Shown here: in pieces, positions 48,333 through 58,044 of the stretch | Position numbering within the stretch: position 1 is the stretch's first letter | Layout of the letters: each line of letters starts with the position of its first letter | NCBI RefSeq assembly: GCF_012163145.1 | Contig: NZ_JAAVTX010000003.1 | Span: 682,001-746,000, forward strand | Length of the DNA: 64,000 nt | Reading direction: 5' to 3' | Source: Falsiroseomonas frigidaquae | GTDB lineage: Bacteria > Pseudomonadota > Alphaproteobacteria > Acetobacterales > Acetobacteraceae | The notes under the pieces: generated by a model | What the model saw: only the letters and a program-made list of their open reading frames with translations | What the model was told of the DNA's origin: nothing | Database searches by the model: none | Program-made: the position numbers and the translations under genes

Positions 48333-49487
48333 ATGCCCATGACCAGCCTCCCTCCCATTGCCCTGTTCGACATGAAGGCGCAGCAGGCGCTGATCCGCAC
48401 GGAGCTGGACCAGCGCCTGGCCGCGGTGCTCGACGGCGGCCGCTTCATCAATGGGCCGGAGGTGGCGGAGCTGGAGCAGAAGCTGGCCGCCTTCTCCGGC
48501 TGCGCGCATGGCGTCGGCGTGTCCTCCGGCACCGATGCGCTGCAGATCGCGATGATGGGCGAAGGGATCGGCCGTGGCGACGCGGTGTTCCTGCCGGCCT
48601 TCACCTATACCGCCACGGCGGAGGTGCCGCTGGTGCTGGGGGCGACACCGATCTTCGTCGATGTCGACCCGGTGAGCTTCAACATCGACATCGCCGACCT
48701 GAAGCGCCGCATCGCCCTGGTCGAGGCGGAGGGCCGCCTGCGGCCGGCGGCGGTGGTGGGCGTCGATCTGTTCGGCCTGCCCGCCGACTGGCCGGCGATC
48801 GAGGCCATCTGCGCCGAGAAGGGGATGTTCGCGCTGGATGACGCGGCGCAGGCCTATGGGGCTTCGCTCGGCAACAAGCGGCTTGGCCGCTGGGGGCATG
48901 CGACGGCGCTCAGCTTCTACCCCACCAAGACGCTGGGCTGCTACGGCGATGGCGGCGCGCTGCTGACCGATGATGCCGACCGCGCCGAGCTGTGGCGCAG
49001 CCTGCGGACCCATGGCGAGGGCAAGACCCGCTACGAGGTGGAGCGCACCGGCATGAACGGGCGGCTGGACACCATCCAGGCCGCCATCCTGCTCGCCAAG
49101 CTGCCGCTGCTGGAAGGTGAGCTGGCCGCGCGTACCAAGGTGGCCGCGGCCTATCATGCGGGGCTGGCGGGCAAGGTGCAGGTGCCGGAGATGGTGCCGG
49201 GCCATGCCTGGGGGCTCTATTCCATCCTGCTTGCGGATGCCGGACAGCGTGCGCGGGTGCAGGATGCCTGCAAGGCGGCGGGGGTACCGACCTCGATCTA
49301 TTATCCGAAGTCGCTGCACCGGCAGCCGGCCTATGCTGCGGCGCATGCGGGCGCCATCGCCGCCGGCGCCCCCGGGCTGCCTGTGGCGGAGATGCTGTGC
49401 GAGCGGATCCTGTCGCTGCCGATGCACCCCTATCTGACCGAGGCCGAGGTGGCGCGGGTGGTGGCTGCGGTAGTCGGCGCCGTCTGA
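48333..49487 (+). CDS. DegT/DnrJ/EryC1 sugar aminotransferase
   Basis: 384-aa PLP aminotransferase making amino-deoxy sugars for surface glycans. SSGTDALQIAMMGEGIGRGD (cofactor binding), VDLFGLPADW, the DDAAQAYG segment and the Lys motif SFYPTKTLGCYGDGGAL are intact. Two nearby ATGs (48333, 48339); the second gives MTSLPPIALFDMKAQQ. No other sugar-nucleotide genes adjoin it; product unknown. Upstream is the relic chemoreceptor region. Confidence 0.9.
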   Translation: MPMTSLPPIALFDMKAQQALIRTELDQRLAAVLDGGRFINGPEVAELEQKLAAFSGCAHGVGVSSGTDALQIAMMGEGIGRGDAVFLPAFTYTATAEVPLVLGATPIFVDVDPVSFNIDIADLKRRIALVEAEGRLRPAAVVGVDLFGLPADWPAIEAICAEKGMFALDDAAQAYGASLGNKRLGRWGHATALSFYPTKTLGCYGDGGALLTDDADRAELWRSLRTHGEGKTRYEVERTGMNGRLDTIQAAILLAKLPLLEGELAARTKVAAAYHAGLAGKVQVPEMVPGHAWGLYSILLADAGQRARVQDACKAAGVPTSIYYPKSLHRQPAYAAAHAGAIAAGAPGLPVAEMLCERILSLPMHPYLTEAEVARVVAAVVGAV

Positions 49488-49513
49488 AGGCAGGCTGGGC
49501 GGCCGGCGGCGGC

Positions 49514-50374
49514 TCAGCCGCCGCCGTTGAGCAGCCGCACCAGGCCGTCCAGCTGGTCGAGGTCACGGTAGCGGACCACGACCTCGCCGCCCTTGCCGGC
49601 ATGCCGTACGAGCACCTGCAGGCCCAGGCGCTCCGTCAGGTCGCGCTCCAGCGCCCGGGTTTCCGGGTCCTGCGGGCGGGGGGGCGTAGCCTCGGGCTTC
49701 GGCTTGGCGGCGGCCAGGGCCTCCGTCTGGCGCACATTCAGGCCGCGCGAGACCACCTGTGCCGCCAAGCGGCCCGGATCTGCCGTGCCGATCAGGGCGC
49801 GGGCGTGACCCGCCGTCAGGACGCCATTGCGGACCAGGTCCCGAACCGGCCCGGGCAGGTTCAGCAGGCGCAGCGTGTTGGCGACATGGCTGCGGCTTTT
49901 CCCGACCGACTGGCCGAGATGTTCCTGGGTCAGGCCGAATTCGTCGAGCAGCCGCTTGTAGCCCTCCGCCTCCTCCAGCGCGTTCAGGTCCTGGCGCTGC
50001 AGGTTCTCGACCAGGCCGGCGGCCATCGCTTCCCGGTCGCCGAGGTCGCGGATGACGACCGGAACCTCATGCAACTGTGCGGCCTGGGCGGCGCGCCAGC
50101 GGCGTTCGCCGCCGATGATCTCGTAGCTGTCCGGGCTGCCGGCCTTGGGACGCACCAGGATGGGCTGGAGGATGCCGTGCTCGCGGATCGAGCTGGCAAG
50201 CTCGTCCAGGCTGGCGCGATCCATGCCGCCGCGCGGCTGGAAGGGGCCGGGTTCCAGCGCCTCCACCGGCACCGTGCGCAGCGCCTCACCCACCGGGGTG
50301 GGTGGGGCGTCCGGGATCAGCGCCGACAGGCCGCGGCCGAGGCGGGAGGTGGGCTTGCGTGTTGTGCTGCTCAT
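49514..50374 (-). CDS. parB: Chromosome partitioning protein ParB
   Basis: 286-aa CTPase/DNA-binding clamp loading at parS. N-terminal RLGRGLSALIPD, the PFQPR motif, GERRWRAAQ box, LVENLQRQDLNALEEAEGY and the HTH (HLGQSVGKSRSHVANTLRLL) are all there; the C-terminal dimerisation domain is short. Overlaps the parA stop (ATGA). Three parS sites lie within 8 kb. Confidence 0.96.
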   Translation of the reverse strand: MSSTTRKPTSRLGRGLSALIPDAPPTPVGEALRTVPVEALEPGPFQPRGGMDRASLDELASSIREHGILQPILVRPKAGSPDSYEIIGGERRWRAAQAAQLHEVPVVIRDLGDREAMAAGLVENLQRQDLNALEEAEGYKRLLDEFGLTQEHLGQSVGKSRSHVANTLRLLNLPGPVRDLVRNGVLTAGHARALIGTADPGRLAAQVVSRGLNVRQTEALAAAKPKPEATPPRPQDPETRALERDLTERLGLQVLVRHAGKGGEVVVRYRDLDQLDGLVRLLNGGG

Positions 50375-51186
50375 GAGGCGCGAATCCGCGCACGCTCCCG
50401 CTTGAGAAATTCGGCGGCAAGCTTGACATAGGCCTGCGCGCCAGGTGATCGGAAATCGTAAAGCAGGACCGGCAGGCCGTGGGAAGGGGCTTCGCTGACC
50501 CGGACGTTGCGGGGGATGGCCGTCTCGAACACCTTGTCCTTGAAGAAGCCGCGCACATCGCTGGCAACAAGTTCCGACAGATTGTTGCGGCGATCCATCA
50601 TGGTCAGCACGATGCCTTCCAGGCGAAGGCGCGGGTTGAAGGCGCGGCGGACCCGGTCGATCGTGCGCGTGATCTGGCTGATGCCTTCGAGGGCGAAGAA
50701 CTCGGTCTGCAGCGGCACCAGCACACCATCGGCGGCGACCAGGGCATTGAGGGTGATGAGCCCGAGCGACGGGGGGCAGTCGAAGAAGATGTAGTCGAAG
50801 CCGGCAAGCGCATCCCGCCCATCGGCCAATGCGGTGGCGAGCCGGCGTTCGCGATCTTCAAGGCCCACCAGCTCGATCTCGGCCCCCGCGAGATCCGGAT
50901 CGGCGGGCAGGATCCACAGGTTGGCGACCTGGGTCGGGCGCAGCAGATCGCCGAGCGGACGCCCTTCCACCAGCAACGCATAGCTGCCCGCCGAACGGTC
51001 CTGTGCCGCGACGCCGAGGCCGGTGGAGGCATTGCCCTGCGGGTCGAGGTCGAGCAGCAGCACCTTGTGGTTCGTGGCCAGGGCGGTGGCGAGATTGATC
51101 GCGGTGGTCGTCTTGCCGACGCCACCCTTCTGGTTGGCGAAGGCCAGCACCCGCGGCTGCGGGGCTTCAGGCTTGCGGCTGGACAT
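50371..51186 (-). CDS. parA: Chromosome partitioning ATPase ParA
   Basis: 271-aa Walker-type ATPase that, with ParB, moves origins apart. Deviant Walker A KGGVGKTT at residues 20-27; FDYIFFDCPPSLG is the Walker B region. Its start lies 20 bases inside the end of rsmG. Part of the classical mnmE-mnmG-rsmG-parA-parB cluster of near-origin genes. Confidence 0.96.
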   Translation of the reverse strand: MSSRKPEAPQPRVLAFANQKGGVGKTTTAINLATALATNHKVLLLDLDPQGNASTGLGVAAQDRSAGSYALLVEGRPLGDLLRPTQVANLWILPADPDLAGAEIELVGLEDRERRLATALADGRDALAGFDYIFFDCPPSLGLITLNALVAADGVLVPLQTEFFALEGISQITRTIDRVRRAFNPRLRLEGIVLTMMDRRNNLSELVASDVRGFFKDKVFETAIPRNVRVSEAPSHGLPVLLYDFRSPGAQAYVKLAAEFLKRERARIRAS

Positions 51187-51760
51187 GGCGAATATCGCTG
51201 AGGCGGAAGATGGTGGCCTCCGGGTCGGTGCGGCTGGCGAAGCGGTCTAGGGTGAAGGACCAGGCGGGCTGGGCCTCGGCGAGTTCGGTTTCGGCCATGC
51301 GTCCCTTGGGGAAAAGGGCAATGCCGCCAGGGGCGAGCAGGCGGTGGGCATAGGCCAGCAATGTGCCGAGCGGGGCCAGGGCGCGGGCGGTGAGCACGGC
51401 AAGTGGCGGCAGGCGCGCCTCCTCGATTCGGGTCGCATGGATCTGAACCTGGGCCAGGTCGAGGCGCGCGGCGGCTTCGTTCAGGAAGGCCGCCTTGCGG
51501 CGATCCGATTCCACCAGATGGGTTGGGCGGCCGGTGGCGATGGCGAGCACCAGGCCGGGCAGGCCGGCGCCGGAGCCAAGATCGCCAATCGGGCCGGCGC
51601 CTTCCGGCAGCAGCGGGACGAGCTGCAGGCTGTCTTCGATATGGCGCTGCCAGACCTGGTCCGTGGTGGTACGCCCGACCAGGTTGATGCGGGTGTTCCA
51701 GCGCAGCAGCAGCTCGACATAGGCGTCCAGCCGCGCCCGGATGGCGTCATCCAGTGGCAT
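51167..51760 (-). CDS. rsmG: 16S rRNA m7G527 methyltransferase RsmG
   Basis: 197-aa SAM-dependent enzyme (formerly GidB). LLRWNTRINLVGRTT, IGDLGSGAGLPGLVLAI (SAM motif I) and the AVLTARALAPL block are present. ATG 51760 chosen; an alternative GTG at 51805 would start inside the parS site and add 15 residues, and has a weak AGGGG upstream. Overlaps parA. Confidence 0.93.
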   Translation of the reverse strand: MPLDDAIRARLDAYVELLLRWNTRINLVGRTTTDQVWQRHIEDSLQLVPLLPEGAGPIGDLGSGAGLPGLVLAIATGRPTHLVESDRRKAAFLNEAAARLDLAQVQIHATRIEEARLPPLAVLTARALAPLGTLLAYAHRLLAPGGIALFPKGRMAETELAEAQPAWSFTLDRFASRTDPEATIFRLSDIRHVQPQA

Positions 51761-51797
51761 CGGGTCAGGCAGGGGGTGCGGGATCAAGGGGGCCGGG

Positions 51798-51813
51798 TGT
51801 TTCACGTGAAACC
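51798..51813. promoter_or_regulatory. parS site 1
   Basis: TGTTTCACGTGAAACC matches the ParB-binding consensus TGTTTCACGTGAAACA at 15 of 16 positions. Lies between the mnmG stop and rsmG. Confidence 0.9.
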
Positions 51814-51814
51814 C

Positions 51815-53689
51815 CTATACCGGCTCCACCGCGCCGCGTCGAAGGTGGATGGCCAGCGCGGCGACAGCAGCGGGCGTGACGCCGGGAACGCGACTGGCGG
51901 CGCCGAGGTTATCCGGTTGCGCACGTGCCAGTCGTTGCTGCATCTCGGTCGAGAGGCCCGGAATGAAGCGGAAATCGAAGGCGTCCGGGATCGGCAGCGA
52001 ATCCTCCCGCGCCAGCATGCGGCGCTCCGAATCCTGGCGGCGCAGATGCGGGGCGTAGAAGGCTTCGGCCTCCACCTGGACCGCGACCGCAGGCGGCAGA
52101 TCGGCCAGCCAGGGGAAGGCCATGGCCGCCATGGCGGCGGTGACATCCGGCAGGGCCAGCACCTCCAGCACCGTGCGGCGGCGGCCGTCCTGGCGAATCG
52201 GGATGCCGGCGGCGGCCAAGGCGAAGGGCGTGGCCTGGTCCTCGCCAGCCTGCCGCAATGCCTTGGTGACGTCCGTGGCGAAGCTGGCGTGGCGATCCGC
52301 GCGAAGGCTGCCGATGCAGCCCCAGCGCAGGCCGTGGCCGGTCAGCCGCAGCCCGGCATTGTCGGCGCGCAGGCTCAGTCGGTGTTCGGAACGCGCGGTC
52401 AGCATGCGGTAGGGCTCGCTGACGCCCTGGCTCACCAGATCGTCCAGCATCACGCCGATATAGGCTTCGGACCGCCCCAGGATCCGGTCCGGTGGCAAGC
52501 CGGCGGCGCGCTGGGCGGCATTCAGGCCGGCCATCAGGCCCTGGGCGGCCGCTTCCTCATAGCCCGTCGTGCCGTTGATCTGCCCTGCGAGGAACAGGCC
52601 CGGCGCGTTGCGAACCTCCAGGGTCCGGTGCAGGGCGCGTGGATCGACATGATCATATTCGATGGCATAGCCGGGCTGCAGGATGCGGGCGCGAGCCAAC
52701 CCGGGGATCGAGGCGATCAGCGCCGCCTGCACATCTTCCGGCAGGCTGGTGGAGATGCCGTTGGGGTAGACGGTGTCGTCGTCCAGGCCCTCCGGTTCCA
52801 GGAATATCTGGTGGCGCTGGCGATCGGCGAAGCGGACGATCTTGTCCTCGATAGAGGGGCAGTAGCGCGGGCCGACGCCCTGGATCTGGCCACTATAGAC
52901 GGCGGAGCGATGCAGGTTCGCCTGGATCAGGGCATGCGTCGCGGGCGTCGTCCAGGTGATCCGGCACTCGACCTGCGGATTGGTGATGCGGTCCGTCAGC
53001 CATGACATCGGCTCCGGCGGATCATCGCCGGGCTGCGGCTCCAGGGCTTCCCAGTCGATGGTGCGGCCATCGAGCCTGGGTGGCGTGCCGGTCTTCAGAC
53101 GGGCCAACGGCAGGCCGAGCCTGTCGAGCGTCCGCGCCAGTCCCACCGATGGGGCTTCGCCGCGGCGGCCAGCCGGAATGCGCGTGTCGCCGAGATGAAT
53201 TTCCCCGCGCAGAAACGTGCCGGTGGTGAGAATCGCGGCACCGCAGGGAATTCGGGCGCCGCTGACGGTGAGCACGGCGCGGACCCGGCCGGTGGCGTCG
53301 ATCTCCAGATCCTCGGCCGCATCCCCGCGCAGGGTGAGGTTGGGCTCACGTGCCAGCAGGTCCTGCATCGCGGTGCGATAGAGGCGGCGATCAGCCTGGA
53401 TGCGGGGGCCGCGCACCGCGGGGCCCTTGCTGCGGTTCAGTACCTTCGCGTGGATCGCGGCAGCATCGGCGGCGCGTGCGATCAGCCCGTCCAGCGCATC
53501 GACCTCCCGCACCAGATGGCCCTTGCCGATCCCACCAATGGCCGGGTTGCAGGACATCTCGCCAATCGTGTCAAGGCGGTGCGTCAGCAGCAGCGTGCGC
53601 GCGCCACAGCGCGCGGCCGCGGCCGCCGCTTCGCAGCCCGCATGACCGCCGCCCACCACCACCACGTCGAAGCCCGGATCTATCGCCAT
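51815..53689 (-). CDS. mnmG: tRNA uridine-5-carboxymethylaminomethyl enzyme MnmG
   Basis: 624-aa FAD protein (GidA) that, with MnmE, modifies the wobble uridine of several tRNAs. FAD motif [10 protein letters not shown] (12-21), [21 protein letters not shown]-type signature (split here to respect length), and a full C-terminal helical domain. Ends 2 bases from parS site 1. Confidence 0.96.
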   Translation of the reverse strand: MAIDPGFDVVVVGGGHAGCEAAAAAARCGARTLLLTHRLDTIGEMSCNPAIGGIGKGHLVREVDALDGLIARAADAAAIHAKVLNRSKGPAVRGPRIQADRRLYRTAMQDLLAREPNLTLRGDAAEDLEIDATGRVRAVLTVSGARIPCGAAILTTGTFLRGEIHLGDTRIPAGRRGEAPSVGLARTLDRLGLPLARLKTGTPPRLDGRTIDWEALEPQPGDDPPEPMSWLTDRITNPQVECRITWTTPATHALIQANLHRSAVYSGQIQGVGPRYCPSIEDKIVRFADRQRHQIFLEPEGLDDDTVYPNGISTSLPEDVQAALIASIPGLARARILQPGYAIEYDHVDPRALHRTLEVRNAPGLFLAGQINGTTGYEEAAAQGLMAGLNAAQRAAGLPPDRILGRSEAYIGVMLDDLVSQGVSEPYRMLTARSEHRLSLRADNAGLRLTGHGLRWGCIGSLRADRHASFATDVTKALRQAGEDQATPFALAAAGIPIRQDGRRRTVLEVLALPDVTAAMAAMAFPWLADLPPAVAVQVEAEAFYAPHLRRQDSERRMLAREDSLPIPDAFDFRFIPGLSTEMQQRLARAQPDNLGAASRVPGVTPAAVAALAIHLRRGAVEPV

Positions 53690-53708
53690 GGAGCGCGGTA
53701 TAGGCCGA

Positions 53709-55034
53709 CTACTTGCCGATGCAGAAGTCGCGGAACACGGCGTCGAGAACCTGCTCCACCTCCACCCGCCCCGTCAGGCGACCCAGCGCATGCAGGGCCG
53801 TGCGATAGCCCTCGGCTGCCAGTTCAGGCAGCCGGGCCTCCACGGCTTCGCCCAGCCGCGCGGCGGCCTCCGTCAGCGCCGCACGATGGCGGGTGCGCGT
53901 CAGGGCAGGTGCATCGCCGATTCCAGCATGGCGCTCGGCGTGCTCGGCCAGAGCCGCCTTCAGCTCCGCGATCCCGCGTCCGGATTTCGAGCTGGTTGGC
54001 AATACCGGGTGAGAGGCGATCAGCTTCGGCGCCTCGGCGAGGTCGCATTTGGTCGCCAGGACCAGCACCTGCCGCCCTGCCACCAGCAGGGCGAGGCTTC
54101 CGGCATCGGGGGGTTCGTCGGTGGCGAAGGCCACCAGCACAAGGTCCGCCTCCTCCGCGCGGCGCGTGGCGCGCCGCACGCCCTCCTGCTCCACCGCATC
54201 CTGTGTCGCGCGCAGCCCAGCGGTATCGGCCAGCAGGACGGGCACGCCGCCCAGCACAAGGCGGCATTCCACGATGTCGCGCGTCGTGCCGGGCTGGGGT
54301 GAGACAATCACCGCATCACGCTCGGCCAGCGCGTTCATCAGGGAGGATTTGCCGGCATTCGGTGCGCCGAGGATCGCGATCGACAGGCCCTCCCGCAGGC
54401 GCTCCCCGCGTTTGCCGTCCGCCAGATGGCCGGCAATCTCTGCGCGCAGCTGGATCGCCGCGTCGCGCGCCTGTGCGCCGACATCGCTGGGCAGGTCGTC
54501 CATCTCGAACTCGATCGCGGCTTCCTGCTGCGCGAGGATGCGTGTCAGGCGGTTGGTCCAGCCGTCGTACAGCGTTGTCAGCGCGCCGCCGGCCTGGCGC
54601 AGGGCCTGGCGGCGCTGCGCTTCCGTCTCGGCCGCAATCAGGTCGGCGATGCCCTCCGCCTGCGTCAGGTCGATGCGTCCGTGCAGGAAGGCGCGGCGCG
54701 TGAATTCTCCCGGCTCGGCGGGGCGGCAGCCCAGGGTGAGGAGCGCCGCCTCGACGGCCGCGACAATCGCCAAGCCACCATGCAGGTGGAGTTCTGCCGC
54801 ATCCTCGCCGGTGTAGCTGCCGGGGGCCGGAAACCAGAGCACCAGCGCCTGGTCCAGCACTTCCCCCTCGGCGTTCTGCAACTGGCGCAGGCTGGCGCGG
54901 CGCGGCTCAGGCAGGCGGCCGGCCAGTGCCTGCAGCACCATCGCAGATTTCGGGCCGGACAGCCGCAATACGGCAACCGCGGCCGGCCCGGCGCCTGACG
55001 CCCGGGCCATGATCGTGTCGGTCACGCTGCTCAT
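53709..55034 (-). CDS. mnmE: tRNA modification GTPase MnmE
   Basis: 441-aa GTPase (TrmE) partner of MnmG. N-terminal formyl-THF-binding domain ([11 protein letters not shown]), central helical domain, inserted G domain with GAPNAGKSS and DTAGLR, and the C-terminal catalytic CxGK motif (FCIGK) are intact. Start at 55034, with parS site 2 nine bases upstream. Confidence 0.95.
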   Translation of the reverse strand: MSSVTDTIMARASGAGPAAVAVLRLSGPKSAMVLQALAGRLPEPRRASLRQLQNAEGEVLDQALVLWFPAPGSYTGEDAAELHLHGGLAIVAAVEAALLTLGCRPAEPGEFTRRAFLHGRIDLTQAEGIADLIAAETEAQRRQALRQAGGALTTLYDGWTNRLTRILAQQEAAIEFEMDDLPSDVGAQARDAAIQLRAEIAGHLADGKRGERLREGLSIAILGAPNAGKSSLMNALAERDAVIVSPQPGTTRDIVECRLVLGGVPVLLADTAGLRATQDAVEQEGVRRATRRAEEADLVLVAFATDEPPDAGSLALLVAGRQVLVLATKCDLAEAPKLIASHPVLPTSSKSGRGIAELKAALAEHAERHAGIGDAPALTRTRHRAALTEAAARLGEAVEARLPELAAEGYRTALHALGRLTGRVEVEQVLDAVFRDFCIGK

Positions 55035-55042
55035 GCGCCGGA

Positions 55043-55058
55043 TGTTTCACGTGAAACG
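55043..55058. promoter_or_regulatory. parS site 2
   Basis: TGTTTCACGTGAAACG, 15 of 16 to consensus, between mnmE and the ferredoxin gene; it may overlap the mnmE promoter or leader. Confidence 0.9.
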
Positions 55059-55071
55059 TCACAGGGCACGA

Positions 55072-55464
55072 TCAAGCCTTCGGCGGCGGCACGTCGCGCT
55101 CGGTCAGCATCAGGTCCGGGGCGCGACCGCCTTCAACCAGATGCGCCTGCAGGATGGCGTCCACATCCTCCCGCGTCTTCGGGCTGTACCAGACCCCCTC
55201 CGGATAGATCACCAGGGCCGGGCCAAATTCGCAACGGTCGAGGCAGCCCGACTGGTTCACCCGCACACCCTTGAGTCCGAGTTCCTTGGTACGCACCTTC
55301 ATGTAGTCGCGCAGCGCCTCGCTGCCCCGGGCGGCGCAGGAGCCGCGCCGATGGCCGTCGGGGCGACGATTGCAGCAGACGAAGACATGCGCACGGAAGT
55401 ACGGGGGCGGGTCCTGCGGCGTCTCAGGGGCTTCGGTCAGTGCGTCGGTCAGTGCATCGGTCAC
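55072..55464 (-). CDS. Thioredoxin-like [2Fe-2S] ferredoxin
   Basis: 130-aa protein with the shethna/NuoE-like thioredoxin ferredoxin fold. Cysteines HVFVCCNRRP, RGSCAARG, NQSGCLDRCEFGP supply the cluster ligands; similar proteins are common beside mnmE and cobalamin genes. GTG 55464 chosen because GGAGG lies 6 bases upstream; a longer frame runs to 55605. The N-terminus has a repeated DALT (12-base DNA repeat near 55436-55460). Confidence 0.85.
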   Translation of the reverse strand: MTDALTDALTEAPETPQDPPPYFRAHVFVCCNRRPDGHRRGSCAARGSEALRDYMKVRTKELGLKGVRVNQSGCLDRCEFGPALVIYPEGVWYSPKTREDVDAILQAHLVEGGRAPDLMLTERDVPPPKA

Positions 55465-55628
55465 TAGGGCCTCCGAGTTCTGGCTTGGCGCGGCATGTAG
55501 CGATGGCGGCACGGCATCGCCAGGGCGATGCCCGGCGCGCGACAGGGGCAACGAAAGCCCGTATGGTGACCTTGGCTTGACGAGCACCGGCAGAGTGTGG
55601 CGCATGGTGGTCCACCGGACGAGAGCGA

Positions 55629-56159
55629 ATGCCCCAGATTACCTGCCTCACGCCCCTCGGCGATATCACCGTCTCCGCGGAGGACGATGCGATCGTGGCG
55701 CTGGACTGGGGCCGTGGCCGCGATCAGGCGCCAACGCCGTTGTTGCGGGAGGCGGTTTCGCAGCTTCAGGACTACTTCGATGGGCAGCGAACCAGCTTCG
55801 ATCTGCCGCTGGCCCCCTTCGGCTCGCCTTTCCAGCAACGGGTTTGGGCGGCACTTCTCCAGATCCCGGCGGGAGAGACCCGGTCCTACGGCGATCTGGC
55901 CAAGCTCCTTGCTTCCTCGGCTCGCGCCGTCGGCCAGGCCAATGGCCGCAACCCCATCCCGATCCTGATCCCATGCCACCGTGTCGTCGCCACGGGCGGA
56001 CGGCTTGGCGGCTATTCGGGCGGCGATGGTCCCGCGACCAAGCGCATGCTGCTGGATCTCGAGCGTCGCGCGCGCCAGTCCAGCGTCGCAGACCCCGTTT
56101 CCTCCGCGGCACAGGCTGAACTCCTCCTCCCCCCATCTGCAGGGACCCTCCCCCGATGA
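55629..56159 (+). CDS. ogt: Methylated-DNA--protein-cysteine methyltransferase
   Basis: 176-aa suicide repair protein for O6-alkylguanine. The active-site PCHRVV, GETRSYGDLA and GGYSGG blocks are intact. The last 25 residues look non-conserved. Stop overlaps the following oxidoreductase start (ATGA). Confidence 0.93.
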   Translation: MPQITCLTPLGDITVSAEDDAIVALDWGRGRDQAPTPLLREAVSQLQDYFDGQRTSFDLPLAPFGSPFQQRVWAALLQIPAGETRSYGDLAKLLASSARAVGQANGRNPIPILIPCHRVVATGGRLGGYSGGDGPATKRMLLDLERRARQSSVADPVSSAAQAELLLPPSAGTLPR

Positions 56160-57127
56160 ACCATGCCATCCGCGTCCACGAATATGGCGGCCCCGAGAAG
56201 ATGGTGTGGGAGGAGGTGCCCGTTCCCTCGCCGAAGCCGGGCGAGGCCCTGGTCCGTCATCATGCGGTCGGCCTGAACTACATCGACGTCTATTTCCGTA
56301 CCGGCCTGTACAAGGCGCCCGCCCTGCCGGCGACGATCGGCATGGAGGCCGCGGGCGTGGTGGAGGCGGTCGGCGAAGGCGTCACGCATGTCGCGCCAGG
56401 CGACCGCGTCGCCTATGCCACCGCGCCGATCGGTGCCTATGCCGAGGCGCGAACCATCAAGGCCGATCGCCTGGTGAAAGTGCCGGAAGCCATCGCCTTC
56501 GAGCAGGCGGCCGCCATGATGCTGCAGGGCATGACGGCGGGTTTCCTGCTGACCCGCACCTACAAGGTGCAGCCGGGCCAGACCATCCTGATCCATGCGG
56601 CGGCCGGTGGCGTCGGCCTGATCATGACGCAATGGGCGAAGCATCTGGGCTGCACCGTCATCGCCTGCGTCAGCACGGAGGAGAAGGCGGCGCTGTCGAA
56701 GGCGCATGGTGCCGACCACGCGGTGATCGGGCTCGAGACGCTGCCGGCGCAGGTGAAGGAGATTACCGGTGGCGCCATGCTGCCGGTGGTCTACGACAGC
56801 GTCGGCCGTGACAGCTTCACCACCTCGCTCGACTGCCTGGCGCCCTATGGGATGATGGTTTCCTACGGCAACGCCTCCGGCCCCGTGACCACGGATATCG
56901 GCATCCTCGCCGCCAAGGGCTCGCTCTATCTCACGCGGCCGACCCTCGCGACCTACACGGCCAAGCGCGAGGATCTGGAGGCCCATGCCTCCGCCCTGTT
57001 CGACGTGGTGGCCAAGGGGGCGGTGCAGATCCGCGTCAACCAGCGCTTCGCACTCAAGGATGCGGCGGAAGCGCATCGCGCCCTGGAAGCCCGCAAGACC
57101 ACCGGCAGCACCGTCCTGATGCCCTGA
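56156..57127 (+). CDS. NADPH:quinone oxidoreductase, zeta-crystallin type
   Basis: 323-aa medium-chain dehydrogenase without zinc. NYIDVYFRTGLYKAPALP and the NADPH-binding AAAGGVGLIMTQWAKHLG are typical of Qor. Reduces quinones or unsaturated carbonyls. Coupled to ogt; a joint stress role is only inference. Confidence 0.92.
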   Translation: MNHAIRVHEYGGPEKMVWEEVPVPSPKPGEALVRHHAVGLNYIDVYFRTGLYKAPALPATIGMEAAGVVEAVGEGVTHVAPGDRVAYATAPIGAYAEARTIKADRLVKVPEAIAFEQAAAMMLQGMTAGFLLTRTYKVQPGQTILIHAAAGGVGLIMTQWAKHLGCTVIACVSTEEKAALSKAHGADHAVIGLETLPAQVKEITGGAMLPVVYDSVGRDSFTTSLDCLAPYGMMVSYGNASGPVTTDIGILAAKGSLYLTRPTLATYTAKREDLEAHASALFDVVAKGAVQIRVNQRFALKDAAEAHRALEARKTTGSTVLMP

Positions 57128-57155
57128 GGCCGAAGCCGGTGGCCCACCCGTAGGG

Positions 57156-57548
57156 TCAGAAGAGCGCGGCCAACGCCAGCCCCATGGCCGCGGCCCCTGC
57201 CGTACCGATCATCGTCAGGGTCAGGCCGGTGCCGAGGACGCGCCAGCGGAACACCTCCGGCTCGCGCCCGATCCCCAGGGCGTGAAATCCCCGCCCTGCC
57301 AGCAGTGTCACGCCCAGCACATGCAGCGCCCAGCTCGGCAGGCCGTTCGCCTCGCACAGCGCCAGCAGCAGCAGGGCGAGCGGCGCTGCTTCGGCGAAAT
57401 TGCCATGGGCGCGCGCTGCGCGTTCCACCAGGCGGTGCGCGGTGCCGAGAGGCTGCTGGTACAGGCGTCGTGCGCGGATCACGCGGGTGGACAGCACCAC
57501 GAAGGCCAGTGCCAGCGGTGCGGCATAGAAGGCGGTGACGGGCAGCAT
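57156..57548 (-). CDS. MAPEG-family membrane protein
   Basis: 130-aa protein with four transmembrane helices and the MAPEG pattern (RVIRARRLYQQ, ERAARAHGNFAEAAPLALLLLAL). Possibly a glutathione-linked membrane enzyme; function not established for bacterial members. Start ATG 57548 overlaps the ybaK-like stop. Confidence 0.87.
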   Translation of the reverse strand: MLPVTAFYAAPLALAFVVLSTRVIRARRLYQQPLGTAHRLVERAARAHGNFAEAAPLALLLLALCEANGLPSWALHVLGVTLLAGRGFHALGIGREPEVFRWRVLGTGLTLTMIGTAGAAAMGLALAALF

Positions 57549-58033
57549 CACGCGTCTTCCCGCACATCGGCCCGCAAGCCGCCAGACAGGCGCAGCAGCG
57601 CATCCGGCGTCGTGGCAAAGACATGCATCGGGGATCCTGCCGCCGCCCAGACCTGCTCGTGTTGGAACAGATCCTCATCGAGCAGCACCAGCGGCGGTGT
57701 CACATGCCCCACCGGTGCGACACCCCCGATGGCGAAGCCGGTGACATCCCGCACCCAGCCGCCATCGGCGCGTTTCACGTGAAACATGTCATCCAACGCC
57801 CTGCCTACCTTGCGCATGTCCACGCGATTGGCGCCCGATGCGATGACCAGCAGCGGTCGCTCCCCTGCGCGAAACACGATGGATTTGGCGATCTGCGCCA
57901 CCGTGCAGCCCACCGCCGCGGCGGCTTCCGCCGCACTGCGCGTGCCTTCCGGGAAGGACGCCACCGTGTCCGGATGCCCCGCCGCCAGCAGCGCCGCACG
58001 CACCCGTTCGACAGATCCGCCTGACATCGCCAT
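57548..58033 (-). CDS. YbaK/ProRS-associated-domain deacylase
   Basis: 161-aa YbaK/EbsC-like protein, probably hydrolysing mischarged aminoacyl-tRNA (for example Cys-tRNA-Pro). AQIAKSIVFRAGERPLLVIASGANRVD holds the conserved Lys, GGVAPVGH the glycine loop. parS site 3 is embedded in its coding region (residues MFHVKR, about 83-88). Confidence 0.87.
   Translation of the reverse strand: MAMSGGSVERVRAALLAAGHPDTVASFPEGTRSAAEAAAAVGCTVAQIAKSIVFRAGERPLLVIASGANRVDMRKVGRALDDMFHVKRADGGWVRDVTGFAIGGVAPVGHVTPPLVLLDEDLFQHEQVWAAAGSPMHVFATTPDALLRLSGGLRADVREDA
57771..57786. promoter_or_regulatory. parS site 3, inside the ybaK-like gene
   Basis: CGTTTCACGTGAAACA, 15 of 16 to the parS consensus, entirely within coding sequence. 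Confidence 0.85.
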
Positions 58034-58044
58034 ATCTCCGCCCG

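Noticed and set aside
53344-53358. CTCACGTG in mnmG as a fourth parS
   Set aside because: Only the central CACGTG is shared; flanks do not match the 16-mer.
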